From an uncultured Roseicyclus sp. (GTDB taxonomy: Bacteria; Pseudomonadota; Alphaproteobacteria; Rhodobacterales; Rhodobacteraceae), in NCBI GenBank assembly GCA_947494975.1, contig CANLXA010000003.1, positions 310,001 through 374,000 of the forward strand: a stretch of DNA of 64,000 nt, given 5' to 3'. Of the stretch, positions 1 to 8,927 are shown piece after piece. Position numbers and translations under genes: made by a program. Below the pieces are notes generated by a model. The model was given only the letters and a program-made list of their open reading frames with translations. It was not told the DNA's origin and searched no databases. Position 1 is the stretch's first letter. Each line of letters begins with the position of its first letter.

Positions 1-1215
1 ATGGCGGAGAAGCCGAAAAGCCTGGATGATGTCGATCCCAAGCTGCTGGACACCTACAAGAAGCTCGGTATCCCGCTGAAGGAACAGATGATCCTGGCCG
101 GTGTCGAAGGCGCCGAAGATGCGCCGGCCGAGGGCCGCAAGGTGGCCGTGGACGCGGTGTTTGACAGCGTCTCGGTGGGCACGACGTTTCAGGCCGAGTT
201 GAAGAAGGCAGGCGTGATCTTCTGCTCGATTTCCGAGGCGATCCAGGACCATCCGGATCTGGTGAAGAAATATCTGGGATCGGTTGTGCCGATCACCGAC
301 AATTTCTTTGCGACGTTGAACTCGGCGGTCTTTTCCGACGGGTCGTTCGTCTACATCCCGCCGGGTGTGAAATGCCCGATGGAGCTGAGCACGTATTTCC
401 GGATCAATGCGGAGAATACTGGCCAGTTCGAGCGGACCCTGATCATCGCCGACAAGGGCAGCTTCGTGAGCTACCTGGAAGGCTGCACCGCGCCGATGCG
501 CGACACCCATCAGCTGCACGCGGCTGTGGTGGAGCTGGTTGCCCATGACGACGCCGAGATCAAGTATTCCACGGTCCAGAACTGGTATCCGGGCGACGAG
601 AACGGCAAGGGCGGGATCTACAATTTCGTGACCAAGCGTGCCGATTGCCGGGGCGACCGCTCCAAGGTGATGTGGACGCAGGTGGAGACGGGCAGCGCCG
701 TGACGTGGAAGTATCCAAGCTGCATCCTGCGGGGGGATGACAGCCAGGGCGAGTTCTACTCCATCGCGATTGCCAACAACATGCAGCAGGCCGATACCGG
801 CACGAAGATGGTGCATCTGGGCAAGCGGACGAAGAGCCGGATCGTGTCGAAGGGCATTTCCGCGGGCCGGGCGCAGAACACCTATCGCGGGCTCGTCTCG
901 ATGCATCCGAAGGCGAAGGATTCGCGGAACTATACCCAGTGCGACTCGCTTCTGATCGGCGACAAGTGCGGGGCCCATACGGTGCCTTACATCGAGGTGA
1001 AGAATAACTCCTCGCGGGTGGAACATGAGGCGACGACATCGAAGGTGGATGACGACCAGATGTTCTATTGCCAGTCGCGCGGCATGGATGAGGAAGAGGC
1101 GGTCGCACTGATCGTGAACGGCTTTGCCCGCGAGGTGCTGCAGGCCCTGCCGATGGAATTCGCCATGGAAGCGCAGCAATTGGTGGCGATTTCACTGGAA
1201 GGCTCGGTTGGCTGA
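1..1215 (+). CDS. sufB: SufB, Fe-S cluster assembly scaffold protein (5' end cut by window)
   Basis: SufB is the scaffold subunit of the cytosolic SufBCD complex, on which iron-sulfur clusters are built from sulfur delivered by SufS. The 404 residues visible match the C-terminal four fifths of the family, with the strongly conserved block [17 protein letters not shown] (the Cys equivalent to the essential E. coli Cys405) and the usual C-terminus AISLEGSVG. Family members are about 480-510 residues, so about 90-100 N-terminal residues lie before the window and the ATG at base 1 is probably an internal Met. It is the first visible gene of a suf operon that continues, after four unrelated genes, with sufC, sufD and sufS. 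Confidence 0.96.
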   Translation: MAEKPKSLDDVDPKLLDTYKKLGIPLKEQMILAGVEGAEDAPAEGRKVAVDAVFDSVSVGTTFQAELKKAGVIFCSISEAIQDHPDLVKKYLGSVVPITDNFFATLNSAVFSDGSFVYIPPGVKCPMELSTYFRINAENTGQFERTLIIADKGSFVSYLEGCTAPMRDTHQLHAAVVELVAHDDAEIKYSTVQNWYPGDENGKGGIYNFVTKRADCRGDRSKVMWTQVETGSAVTWKYPSCILRGDDSQGEFYSIAIANNMQQADTGTKMVHLGKRTKSRIVSKGISAGRAQNTYRGLVSMHPKAKDSRNYTQCDSLLIGDKCGAHTVPYIEVKNNSSRVEHEATTSKVDDDQMFYCQSRGMDEEEAVALIVNGFAREVLQALPMEFAMEAQQLVAISLEGSVG

Positions 1216-1218
1216 GCG

Positions 1219-1404
1219 ATGGCGCGTAAGCGGATCATTCTGGGTCTTGCGATCCTGGTCATGGGCGCCGGCCTGACGATGGCTGGCGGGTTTTTCGGCA
1301 GCGGCGATACGTCGAACCCGCTTGATCCGACCTATTTCGGAGCGGGCACGGCTGACAGCCCCTATTGCAATCAACCAAGCTGGTATTTTTGGCCCCGCTG
1401 CTAG
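1219..1404 (+). CDS. Small hypothetical protein with N-terminal hydrophobic segment
   Basis: A 61-residue product starts 3 nt after the sufB stop. Residues 5-24 (RIILGLAILVMGAGLTMAGG) form a hydrophobic segment after a short basic start, so it is likely exported or anchored in the inner membrane. The rest is short and Pro/Gly/Tyr-rich with two Cys (residues 49 and 61). I do not recognise a family. Tight spacing within the suf operon and a signal-like N-terminus support it as a real gene, but its small size limits certainty. Confidence 0.55.
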   Translation: MARKRIILGLAILVMGAGLTMAGGFFGSGDTSNPLDPTYFGAGTADSPYCNQPSWYFWPRC

Positions 1405-1432
1405 GAGGCGGCATGGCGCCGGAGGTGTGAGG

Positions 1433-1627
1433 ATGGATTGGAAATTCTGGTTGAGCGGATCGGAACCGCGCCCGCGCTACGCCTTGTTGGTGGCCCTTGG
1501 TGTGATGCTGCTGATGGCGCTGACCTACAGCGTGTGGCAGCCCGGCGGGCCGGTTCTGGCGGCGTTTGCGGCGATCGTGGCCGTCATCATTGCCCATATA
1601 TCCGCCAAGCTGATCATGCGGAGGTAG
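1433..1627 (+). CDS. Small two-helix membrane protein, unknown function
   Basis: A 64-residue protein beginning [15 protein letters not shown]. The start is chosen at 1433 because a good ribosome binding site (GGAGG) lies about 8 nt upstream. The longer reading frame from 1322 would add sequence that overlaps the previous small gene. Two hydrophobic helices (about residues 16-32 and 38-58) with a basic C-terminus (LIMRR) suggest an inner membrane protein with both ends in the cytosol. No family is recognised. It ends 4 nt before the YbjQ-like gene. Confidence 0.6.
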   Translation: MDWKFWLSGSEPRPRYALLVALGVMLLMALTYSVWQPGGPVLAAFAAIVAVIIAHISAKLIMRR

Positions 1628-1631
1628 TGCC

Positions 1632-1943
1632 ATGATCACCACAACCACACCGTCGATCGAAGGCCGGCGCATCACCACCTACCACGGCATCGTGGTGGGG
1701 GAGGCGATCCTGGGAGCCAATGTGTTCCGGGACCTGTTCGCGTCGATCACGGATATCGTCGGCGGCCGGTCGGGGGCCTATGAGGAAGAGCTTGGAAAGG
1801 CACGCAAGACGGCGCTGGATGAGATGGAAGACCGGGCCGCGGCGATGGGGGCCAGCGCGGTTGTGGGCGTGGATCTCGACTATGAGGTCATCAACAACAT
1901 GCTGATGGTCTCGGCCTCGGGCACCGCGGTGAGTTTGGAATAG
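1632..1943 (+). CDS. YbjQ/UPF0145 family protein
   Basis: A 103-residue protein of the YbjQ (UPF0145, heavy-metal-binding-domain-like) family, which forms small pentameric proteins of unknown role. Family features visible are the N-terminal [26 protein letters not shown], a central [20 protein letters not shown] block and the C-terminal [19 protein letters not shown] region. Length fits the family (about 105). It lies in the suf operon 4 nt after the small membrane protein and its TAG stop abuts the next ATG directly. Metal binding has been proposed for the family by structure only, so a link to Fe-S assembly is inference. Confidence 0.85.
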   Translation: MITTTTPSIEGRRITTYHGIVVGEAILGANVFRDLFASITDIVGGRSGAYEEELGKARKTALDEMEDRAAAMGASAVVGVDLDYEVINNMLMVSASGTAVSLE

Positions 1944-2741
1944 ATGGCCATGGATGACGCAAAGGTCCCGGCGCCCTATGCGCCTGATCCGACAGGGTTT
2001 GACATTGACATGGCTCGCCCGGCCCTTGCTGGCGGCGCGGCGGTGCGATTTCGCGACGTGGATATCACCACGGCGCAGCTGGAGGGGCAGCGCGTCTTCT
2101 TTGCAACCGACAAGGAGCGGGATCCGATCCAGCGCAAACATCGCCATGGCACGTTCTTTGAGCCCGAAGAGCTGCAGCTGATGCGCGCGCATCTCCCGCC
2201 CGGGGGCGTGTTTGCGGATATCGGAGCGAATGTGGGCAACCATTCCCTCTTTGCCGGCCTTTGTCTTGGCGCATCGCGGATCATCCCGTTCGAACCTAAT
2301 CCGCTTGCTTACCGGTTACTTGTTCTGAACGTGCTGCTGAACGGGTTGGAAGATCGCGTAGCGCTTGACGTGATCGGCGTCGGCGCGTCGGACGAGGCGG
2401 CGGATGGCTTTGCCATGACCGAGCGGCACAAGAACCTCGGTGCGGCGCGGATGGTGGCGGGCGAAGGGGACATTTCAACCGTGCGCCCAGATGACGTGCT
2501 GCGCGACGAGACGCCGGATTTCGTCAAGATCGACGTGGAGGGTATGGAAATGTCCGTTCTGCGCGGTCTGGAAGATACCGTGGCGCGGTGCAGGCCGGTG
2601 ATCCTGATCGAGGTCGACAACGACAATGCCGTTGTATTCGACGACTGGCGACTGGCCCACAGGTACAAGATTACCAGCGAAATCAAGCACTACGCGGCCA
2701 ACGTTAACTATCTTCTGTTGCCGGAGGAGCGGGCTGAATGA
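1944..2741 (+). CDS. FkbM family SAM-dependent methyltransferase
   Basis: A 265-residue protein with the class I methyltransferase SAM-binding motif ADIGANVGNH at residues 91-100, a downstream acidic PFEPNPLAY segment, and the FkbM-family motif DFVKIDVEGMEMSVLRGL. FkbM-type enzymes methylate hydroxyl groups of sugars or polyketides. The target here cannot be told from sequence. The start directly follows the YbjQ-like stop; a second ATG two codons downstream is equally possible. It sits between sufB and sufC, which is unusual for a methyltransferase of this family. Confidence 0.85.
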   Translation: MAMDDAKVPAPYAPDPTGFDIDMARPALAGGAAVRFRDVDITTAQLEGQRVFFATDKERDPIQRKHRHGTFFEPEELQLMRAHLPPGGVFADIGANVGNHSLFAGLCLGASRIIPFEPNPLAYRLLVLNVLLNGLEDRVALDVIGVGASDEAADGFAMTERHKNLGAARMVAGEGDISTVRPDDVLRDETPDFVKIDVEGMEMSVLRGLEDTVARCRPVILIEVDNDNAVVFDDWRLAHRYKITSEIKHYAANVNYLLLPEERAE

Positions 2742-2873
2742 CCCATATGCCGCCCCTCCCGCTCTGGCCCATGCCTGATCCCGGCGGTGCAACACCCCAT
2801 CTGTTGATGGCCTGCCGCACCGCCCCAGTTACCGGCACACACCGTGTGCCTTCGCAATCAAACGAGGTGAAAC
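2742..2873 (+). other. Intergenic gap before sufC
   Basis: A 132-nt gap inside the suf operon, the longest in it. It ends with the clear ribosome binding site GAGGTGAAAC just before the sufC ATG. I see no strong terminator or sigma-70 promoter, though a gap of this size leaves room for a separate promoter for sufCDS. Confidence 0.4.
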
Positions 2874-3629
2874 ATGCTTGATATCAAAGGTTTGGCTGTC
2901 AAACTTGAAGAAGAAGACAAGCAGATCCTGAAAGGCGTGGATCTGTCGGTGGAGGCCGGGTCGGTACATGCGATCATGGGGCCGAACGGATCGGGCAAAT
3001 CGACGCTGTCCTATGTGCTGTCGGGCCGGGATGGATATGAGGTGACCGGCGGGTCGGCGTTGCTGGAAGGGGAAAACCTGCTAGATATGGACCCCGAAGA
3101 GCGCGCCGCGGCGGGGCTGTTCCTTGCGTTTCAATATCCTGTAGAGATCCCTGGCGTCGGTAACATGACCTTCCTGCGCACTGCGATGAACGCGCAGCGC
3201 AAGGCACGCGGGGAAGAGGAAATCAGTGCTGGCGACTTCCTGAAGCTGATCCGCGCCAAGGCCAAGGAACTGAAGATCGACGCCGAGATGCTGAAGCGCC
3301 CGGTGAATGTGGGTTTCTCGGGCGGTGAGAAAAAGCGCAACGAGATCCTGCAAATGGCGATGCTGGAACCCAAGATGTGCATTCTGGACGAGACGGATTC
3401 CGGCCTTGACGTCGATGCGATGAAGCTTGTCTCCGAAGGGGTGAACGCCCTGCGCGATGCGGGCCGGGGTTTCCTGGTTATCACGCATTATCAGCGGCTT
3501 CTGGATCATATTGCACCCGACGTCGTGCATATCATGGCCGATGGCCGCATCGTGAAATCGGGCGGCCCGGAGCTGGCGCTTGAGGTTGAGAAGAACGGCT
3601 ATGCCGACATCCTGACGGAGGTGGCGTGA
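2874..3629 (+). CDS. sufC: SufC, Fe-S cluster assembly ATPase
   Basis: SufC is the soluble ABC-type ATPase of the SufBCD complex that drives cluster assembly in the cytosol. The 251 residues show Walker A GPNGSGKST (about residues 36-44), the ABC signature FSGGEKKRNEIL typical of SufC, Walker B CILDETDSGLD and a switch His in ITHYQRLL. Length matches the family (about 250). The stop codon overlaps the sufD start (TGATG), suggesting translational coupling. Confidence 0.98.
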   Translation: MLDIKGLAVKLEEEDKQILKGVDLSVEAGSVHAIMGPNGSGKSTLSYVLSGRDGYEVTGGSALLEGENLLDMDPEERAAAGLFLAFQYPVEIPGVGNMTFLRTAMNAQRKARGEEEISAGDFLKLIRAKAKELKIDAEMLKRPVNVGFSGGEKKRNEILQMAMLEPKMCILDETDSGLDVDAMKLVSEGVNALRDAGRGFLVITHYQRLLDHIAPDVVHIMADGRIVKSGGPELALEVEKNGYADILTEVA

Positions 3630-4930
3630 TGGCGGCCCCCGCACAGAAACAGGACCCGACGGAGGCCCGGTTGGAGGGCCTGACGCTGCCCGACGGGGCG
3701 GCGTGGGCCCGCGAGGCGCGCGAGGCGGCATTGGGCCGGTTCCGGGCCATGGGCTTGCCGACCCGGCGTGACGAATACTGGCGCTACACCGATCCGGCCA
3801 CGTTGACGCAAGCCGCCGCCCCGCGCGCGGCGGTGTTCAAGCCGACCGATGAGGTGCCGCTGTTCCAGGAGGTCGACCGGCTGAAGGTTGTGTTCATTGA
3901 CGGTGTGTTTTCGCCGGAAAAGTCCGACGATCTGGCGATGGCCGGTTTGGAGATCGAGCGGTTGCAAGATGCGCTTGCCAAGGACATCCATTGGGCCAAG
4001 GACCTTTACGGCACCCGCGAAGCGGCGGGGCAGGATCCCGTTGCGCGGCCGCAGGCGGCGCTGAACACGGCTTTTGCAACCGATGGCATCGTGATCAGGG
4101 CAACCGGTAAAGCGGAGAAACCGGTTGAACTGATCTACCTGCATCGCGATGAGATCTCCGATGCGATCCTGCACCATCTGGTGCGGGTGGAGCCCGGCGC
4201 CGACGTGACGGTGCTGGAAGTTGGCCCGGCGGCGGCGCGATTCAACAAATGCATGGAGATCGACGTGGCCGATACCGGCGCGTTCCACCATGTCCGCGCC
4301 CAGGGGCGGGACCATGAACGCCGCGCCGTCACCCACATGTTCGCCCGGGTGGGCAAGGAGGCGCTCTACAAGAGCTTCACCACCACCGCCAATGGCGTGA
4401 TGACGCGCAACGAGCATGTCATTGAAATTGCTGGGGATCGGGCCACCGCCCATGTGGCCGGGGCGGCGCTGGGGGATGGCCATTACGGCAAGTTCCACCA
4501 CGATGATACGGTCTTCATCACCCACGATGCGGTGGATTGCGAGAGCCGGCAGGTGTTCAAGAAGGTGCTGCGCAACGGCGCCGAGGGTGTGTTTCAGGGC
4601 AAGATCCTGGTCAAGGAAGGCGCGCAGAAAACCGATGGCTACCAGATCAGCCAGTCGCTGCTGCTGGATGATGACAGCAGCTTTCAGGCCAAGCCCGAGT
4701 TGGAGATCTACGCCGATGATGTGATCTGTTCCCACGGCTCCACCACCGGCGCGATCGATGAAACGGCACTGTTCTACCTGCGCTCGCGCGGGGTGCCGAC
4801 CGACGAGGCGACGGATCTTCTGACCCTGGCTTTTCTGGCAGAGGCCATTGACGAGATCGCCGATGAGGCCCTGCGGGAGGATGTGGCGGCGCGGCTTCGG
4901 GAATGGCTGGAGCGGCGGCGGCGCGGGTAA
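3629..4930 (+). CDS. sufD: SufD, Fe-S cluster assembly protein
   Basis: SufD pairs with SufB and SufC in the assembly complex and is needed for iron acquisition. The 433-residue protein has the SufB/SufD beta-helix core with the motif LVKEGAQKTDGYQISQSLLL, the ADDVICSHGSTTGAIDE segment carrying the conserved His, and a helical C-terminus ending DVAARLREWLERRRRG. Two overlapping starts exist, GTG at 3626 and ATG at 3629; the ATG, overlapping the sufC stop by one base, is preferred. A two-gene YIP1-like pair follows after 3 nt. Confidence 0.97.
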   Translation: MAAPAQKQDPTEARLEGLTLPDGAAWAREAREAALGRFRAMGLPTRRDEYWRYTDPATLTQAAAPRAAVFKPTDEVPLFQEVDRLKVVFIDGVFSPEKSDDLAMAGLEIERLQDALAKDIHWAKDLYGTREAAGQDPVARPQAALNTAFATDGIVIRATGKAEKPVELIYLHRDEISDAILHHLVRVEPGADVTVLEVGPAAARFNKCMEIDVADTGAFHHVRAQGRDHERRAVTHMFARVGKEALYKSFTTTANGVMTRNEHVIEIAGDRATAHVAGAALGDGHYGKFHHDDTVFITHDAVDCESRQVFKKVLRNGAEGVFQGKILVKEGAQKTDGYQISQSLLLDDDSSFQAKPELEIYADDVICSHGSTTGAIDETALFYLRSRGVPTDEATDLLTLAFLAEAIDEIADEALREDVAARLREWLERRRRG

Positions 4931-4933
4931 GCG

Positions 4934-5437
4934 ATGAGCGTTTCAACCGATATGGTCGCAACCTGGCGCCGACCGCGCGAGGTGATGCGCCGCCATCTGG
5001 CGATGGGGCCGCGCGAAGATCGCGCGCTGGCCTTCCTGATGGGGGCGTGCGGCCTGATCTTTGTGGCGCAATGGCCGGACCTGTCGCGGCAGGCCTTCGA
5101 GGACCCGGAGATTCCGCTTCAGGCCCGCATCGGAGCGGCGCTGTTTGCGTGGCTCTTCTGGGCCCCGGTCCTGTTTTACGCACTGGCCGCGTTGAGCCGG
5201 GTCGGTGCGATGTTGTTCCGGGGCAGGGGCACGTGGTACACGGCGCGCTTGGCGCTGTTCTGGACGCTTCTGGCCACCACGCCGGGCTGGTTGTTCCATG
5301 GTCTGGTGTCCGGCTTCATTGGGCCGGGTCCCGCCAAGCAGCTCGTCGGCGCGTTGCTCCTCTTTGCGATCCTGACGATCTGGGGCATCTGTTTTCGCGA
5401 GTCGGAAACCAACCCGACGGGCGAGGGGGCGGCATGA
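4934..5437 (+). CDS. YIP1-like integral membrane protein
   Basis: A 167-residue protein with four hydrophobic segments (around residues 32-50, 67-88, 104-125 and 138-153) after a basic N-terminus. Composition and the pairing with the next gene suggest the YIP1 (Yip1-domain) family of small bacterial membrane proteins of unknown function. It starts 3 nt after sufD and its stop overlaps the next start (ATGA), so it is probably translated with the suf genes. Confidence 0.75.
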   Translation: MSVSTDMVATWRRPREVMRRHLAMGPREDRALAFLMGACGLIFVAQWPDLSRQAFEDPEIPLQARIGAALFAWLFWAPVLFYALAALSRVGAMLFRGRGTWYTARLALFWTLLATTPGWLFHGLVSGFIGPGPAKQLVGALLLFAILTIWGICFRESETNPTGEGAA

Positions 5438-6030
5438 GCGATATCCTCGATCTGCGGTTCCTGCTGCATCTGGCGCGGAACACGGTCACCGACCCCAGGG
5501 CGGGCGCGGAAGAGGTGCTGCGCCTCGCCCCCCCACGCGCCGCACTTTACCTTTGCTTCGCGCTGATGGTCGTGGCTTCGCTGATCATGGGGGAGGTCGT
5601 CGCCCTGATCGCGCCGTCGCCCGAGGCGGGGCCGCTGACCGGGCAATCCCCGCTTGCCCTCGGGCTATTGCAGGCGGCCTTCCTGTACCTCGCCGTGCAC
5701 GCGATCACCCATATCGGGCGTGTCTTCGGCGGGATCGGCACGTTTGACGGCGCGCTTGCGCTGATCACATGGCTGCAGTTCATCTTCTTTCTGGTGCAGT
5801 TGGCGCAGCTTGTTCTGCTTGTGCTGCTGCCGCCCGTGGCCGCGATTCTTACGGTTCTGGCCATTGGCCTGTTCTTCTGGCTGCTGGCGAATTTCATCAC
5901 TGTTCTGCACGGCTTCACCTCCGTGGGGATGGTGTTTTTCATGACGCTGGTCAGCTTCGTGAGCATCCTTTTCGTGGTCAGCATCGTGCTGAGCATCCTT
6001 GGCCTGACCCTTGAGACGGGATCCATCTGA
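5434..6030 (+). CDS. YIP1 family membrane protein
   Basis: A 198-residue membrane protein beginning MSDILDLRFLLHLARNTVTDPR, an N-terminus typical of YIP1-family proteins (short amphipathic helix, then a P-R-x-G-A segment), followed by four to five membrane helices. The start at 5434 overlaps the previous stop by ATGA. A longer frame open from 4903 reads out of frame through the preceding gene and is rejected. It lies 1 nt before sufS, and such membrane proteins in this operon position have no known role in Fe-S assembly. Confidence 0.8.
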   Translation: MSDILDLRFLLHLARNTVTDPRAGAEEVLRLAPPRAALYLCFALMVVASLIMGEVVALIAPSPEAGPLTGQSPLALGLLQAAFLYLAVHAITHIGRVFGGIGTFDGALALITWLQFIFFLVQLAQLVLLVLLPPVAAILTVLAIGLFFWLLANFITVLHGFTSVGMVFFMTLVSFVSILFVVSIVLSILGLTLETGSI

Positions 6031-6031
6031 T

Positions 6032-7255
6032 ATGAGCTACGACGTAAACGCCATCCGCGCCGACTTTCCGATCCTTGTCCGCGAGGTGAACGGCAAACCG
6101 TTGACCTATCTGGATAACGGCGCCTCGGCCCAGAAGCCGCAGGTGGTGATCGATGCGATCAGCCACGCCTATTCTATGGAATATGCCAATGTGCATCGGG
6201 GCCTGCATTACCTGAGCAATCTGGCGACAGAGAAGTATGAGGGCGTGCGCGCCACCATTGCGCGGTTCCTGGGCGCAAAGGATGAGGATGAGATCGTGTT
6301 CACCTCCGGCACGACAGAGGCGATCAACCTTGTGGCCTACGGATGGGCGATGCCGCGGATGGAAGCGGGTGATGAGATCATCCTGACCATTGCCGAGCAT
6401 CACGCCAATATCGTGCCGTGGCATTTCCTGCGCGAACGGCAGGGGGTGAAACTGGTTTGGGTCGATGTCGATACCAATGGCGATCTGGACCCGCAGGCCG
6501 TGATCGACGCGATGGGGCCGAAGACCAGGCTGGTGGCGATGGCACATATGTCGAACGTTCTGGGCACGATCTTTGACGTGAAATCGGTGGTTCAGGCCGC
6601 CCATGCGCGCGGGATCGCGGTGCTGGTGGATGGCAGCCAATCGGCGGTGCACATGCCGGTGGATGTCGATGATCTGGGCGCGGATTTCTACGCGATCACG
6701 GGCCACAAGCTATACGGGCCGAGCGGCTCGGGCGCAGTGCATATCAAGAAGGACCGGATGGCCGAGATGCGCCCCTTCATGGGCGGCGGTGACATGATCC
6801 GCGAGGTGCATCGCGATGAGATCACCTGGAACGACCCGCCAATGAAGTTCGAGGCCGGAACGCCGGGGATCGTGCAGCAGATCGGGTTGGGCGTGGCGCT
6901 GGACTACATGATGGGCGTGGGTATGGAGGCGATTGCGGCGCACGAGGCGGATCTGGCGGCCTATGCGTCCGAGCGGCTCGGCGGCCTGAACTGGCTGAAC
7001 CTGCAGGGGCAATCGGCCGGCAAGGGTGCGATCTTCAGTTTCACGATGGCCGGGGCGGCCCATGCCCACGACATCTCCACCGTGCTGGACAAGAAAGGCG
7101 TGGCAGTCCGCGCAGGGCACCATTGCGCGCAGCCCCTTATGGAGCATATGGGCGTCAGCGCCACGGCGCGCGCCTCGTTTGGCATGTATAACACCAAGGC
7201 GGAAGTCGACGTTCTGGTTGACGCGCTCGAGCTATGTCACGAGCTGTTTGCATGA
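6032..7255 (+). CDS. sufS: SufS, cysteine desulfurase
   Basis: SufS is a PLP-dependent group II cysteine desulfurase that removes sulfur from cysteine as a persulfide and supplies it to SufB. The 407-residue protein contains the PLP-lysine motif ITGHKLYGPSG and the active-site cysteine at about residue 365 in GHHCAQPLME, both typical of SufS. The start MSYDVNAIRADFP at 6032 matches the family; seven extra upstream codons belong to the end of the preceding gene. It is the last gene of the suf cluster here and is followed by a hairpin. Confidence 0.97.
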   Translation: MSYDVNAIRADFPILVREVNGKPLTYLDNGASAQKPQVVIDAISHAYSMEYANVHRGLHYLSNLATEKYEGVRATIARFLGAKDEDEIVFTSGTTEAINLVAYGWAMPRMEAGDEIILTIAEHHANIVPWHFLRERQGVKLVWVDVDTNGDLDPQAVIDAMGPKTRLVAMAHMSNVLGTIFDVKSVVQAAHARGIAVLVDGSQSAVHMPVDVDDLGADFYAITGHKLYGPSGSGAVHIKKDRMAEMRPFMGGGDMIREVHRDEITWNDPPMKFEAGTPGIVQQIGLGVALDYMMGVGMEAIAAHEADLAAYASERLGGLNWLNLQGQSAGKGAIFSFTMAGAAHAHDISTVLDKKGVAVRAGHHCAQPLMEHMGVSATARASFGMYNTKAEVDVLVDALELCHELFA

Positions 7256-7259
7256 GGCA

Positions 7260-7285
7260 TCCGGCGGTGCGATGGCACCGCCGGA
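7260..7285. terminator. Hairpin between convergent sufS and haem peroxidase genes
   Basis: A perfect 11-bp stem (TCCGGCGGTGC with its complement) and a GATG loop begins 4 nt after the sufS stop and lies 15 nt from the stop of the convergent peroxidase gene. It lacks a good T run on either strand, so it may act as a weak bidirectional terminator or an mRNA end stabiliser. Confidence 0.6.
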
Positions 7286-7300
7286 GCGTTGTCTAGTAGC

Positions 7301-8767
7301 CTAGCACCAGAGGTCCTGCTTCTGGGGCAGCGCGTCGCGATGGGCTTCCACGAAACTCACCAGATTCGCCATGGTTGCGAAATCCGGCAGGGGCTGGAAA
7401 TCGTCGATATGGACGTAGCTTTCCGGATCGCAGCGCAGAAGCCGCCCGATGACGGAGGCGACGATGGTACCACCGACCTTGTCGAGCTTGCCGCCCGCGG
7501 CGTCGGCCTCTTCCAGGCAATAGAACCACAGCGGCGTCTTGGCGATGTGATGATCGGCCAAAGCCTGCGGGACGGGCAGGGCGGCATGGCCGAGCAATCC
7601 GGCCAGTTTTTGGCCGTTGGGCAGATGCAGGGCAAAGCGATCACGCAGGACGTTGCGGAGCGGCAGCTTCCTGGCCTGGGTGGCGTTCACCTGCGTGCCG
7701 TCCGGCATCTCAAACCCGTCAGTAACGAATGGCAGTTCGAAGAGTGAGGCGGCGACGCTGGTTCCAACCGGCCGGGCCTTCTGGGCACCGGGACCGAAGA
7801 ACTCGCCCAAGGCGATATCATGCGCCGGATCGCGCGGTTCGAACCCCTGTTTGGAGAAGAAGAGCTGCGCCGCGCCGCCGGGTTGCAGGCGGTAGCCGTC
7901 CTGCGCGGTGGCATGGCCAAAGCGATAGGCGGCGCCCGAGAACTCGACCGGCATCATCGGCGCGTGGGGACCGAACGGATCGCTTGTCATGCAATTGTCG
8001 ATGATGCCCTGAACCACGAATTGCGGCAGGAAATCCGTGACGGTGATGAACTGGTAATGCAGGCGGATGAACCGGCGCACGATCTCGAAATCGCTCATCG
8101 GGGGGAGGACCTGAGCACTCCACACATCGGCTGCCGTGCCCTCCATCGCCTTGGCCTTCACGGTTTGGCCGAGGGGTGTGTTGGTGATCACCTCGTTCAG
8201 CAGGATGTTGTGCAGACAGATGAAGGCACCCTGGACCTGGCTGACGAAGATGTTCTCGTCATTGCGCGGATCGCCGATCAGCGCGGTGCCCTTGCAATTG
8301 CGCGCCAGATCCAGCGGACTGCCCTGCCGCCCGAAGAGCATGAAGCCGTGATGCCCGCCGACATCCGTATAGAGATGCGGGCTGGCCTCAGGGCCGTCGC
8401 CATAGACGCAATCGAGATCCAGGTTGGGTGTGCGGATATTGCGGATGTTGCGCGGATCCGCGACCGTGCCGATGGCCGAGGAGGCATCGAGCGTCACGTC
8501 ATGGTCGAGGAACTGGCCGAAGAAGGTCATCCCCGCATCGGCGGGGCCTTCGAGTGTCTCGGTCACCAGCATATCCGCGACGAGTGCGTCGAAGATGGCC
8601 ACCAGATCGGCATTGTCGCCACTCCACACGAGCGGATTGGCGGGCGCGAGGCGACCGAAGAATTGCGGCAGGACAGAGGTTGCGTGAGTGTCATTGAGGG
8701 CATGGCCGTCCAGGCACGCTTTTGTAAAGCGGTCCAGGCGACCGAGCCCATGATGAATGTGAGTCAT
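7301..8767 (-). CDS. Animal-type haem peroxidase (peroxidase-cyclooxygenase superfamily)
   Basis: A 488-residue protein of the animal haem peroxidase fold. Catalytic residues line up with myeloperoxidase: distal His89 within FGQFLDHDVT, catalytic Arg168 in GDPRNDEN, and proximal His285 in YRFGHA. These enzymes use hydrogen peroxide to oxidise halides or organic substrates. No signal peptide is visible, so it is either cytosolic or exported by a leaderless route. The start at 8767 is chosen for its GGAG site 9 nt upstream; a longer frame to 8887 lacks support. It is monocistronic, convergent with sufS and downstream of the PPK2-TetR pair. Confidence 0.9.
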   Translation of the reverse strand: MTHIHHGLGRLDRFTKACLDGHALNDTHATSVLPQFFGRLAPANPLVWSGDNADLVAIFDALVADMLVTETLEGPADAGMTFFGQFLDHDVTLDASSAIGTVADPRNIRNIRTPNLDLDCVYGDGPEASPHLYTDVGGHHGFMLFGRQGSPLDLARNCKGTALIGDPRNDENIFVSQVQGAFICLHNILLNEVITNTPLGQTVKAKAMEGTAADVWSAQVLPPMSDFEIVRRFIRLHYQFITVTDFLPQFVVQGIIDNCMTSDPFGPHAPMMPVEFSGAAYRFGHATAQDGYRLQPGGAAQLFFSKQGFEPRDPAHDIALGEFFGPGAQKARPVGTSVAASLFELPFVTDGFEMPDGTQVNATQARKLPLRNVLRDRFALHLPNGQKLAGLLGHAALPVPQALADHHIAKTPLWFYCLEEADAAGGKLDKVGGTIVASVIGRLLRCDPESYVHIDDFQPLPDFATMANLVSFVEAHRDALPQKQDLWC

Positions 8768-8927
8768 GGGACGTCTCCAAAATGTATTTTGGCCGTAAGC
8801 CGAGCCATAAAAACGCGCCCGCAAGACGGCCTGAAAATATGTCGTAAAATGCACCAACAGCGTAGGCAGACCGGGCGACACGTCCAAAGCCCAAAATACG
8901 GGCGGCGGGCCTTCGGCGGGCTTCCGC

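Noticed and set aside
3599-4735. 378-codon minus-strand open frame opposite sufD
   Set aside because: It lies fully against the well-supported sufC/sufD genes, and its translated product lacks recognisable motifs. High GC makes long antisense frames common here.
4903-5433. Upstream extension of the second YIP1-like gene
   Set aside because: This part of the frame overlaps the first YIP1-like gene, which has the better protein. The real start at 5434 overlaps its stop by ATGA.
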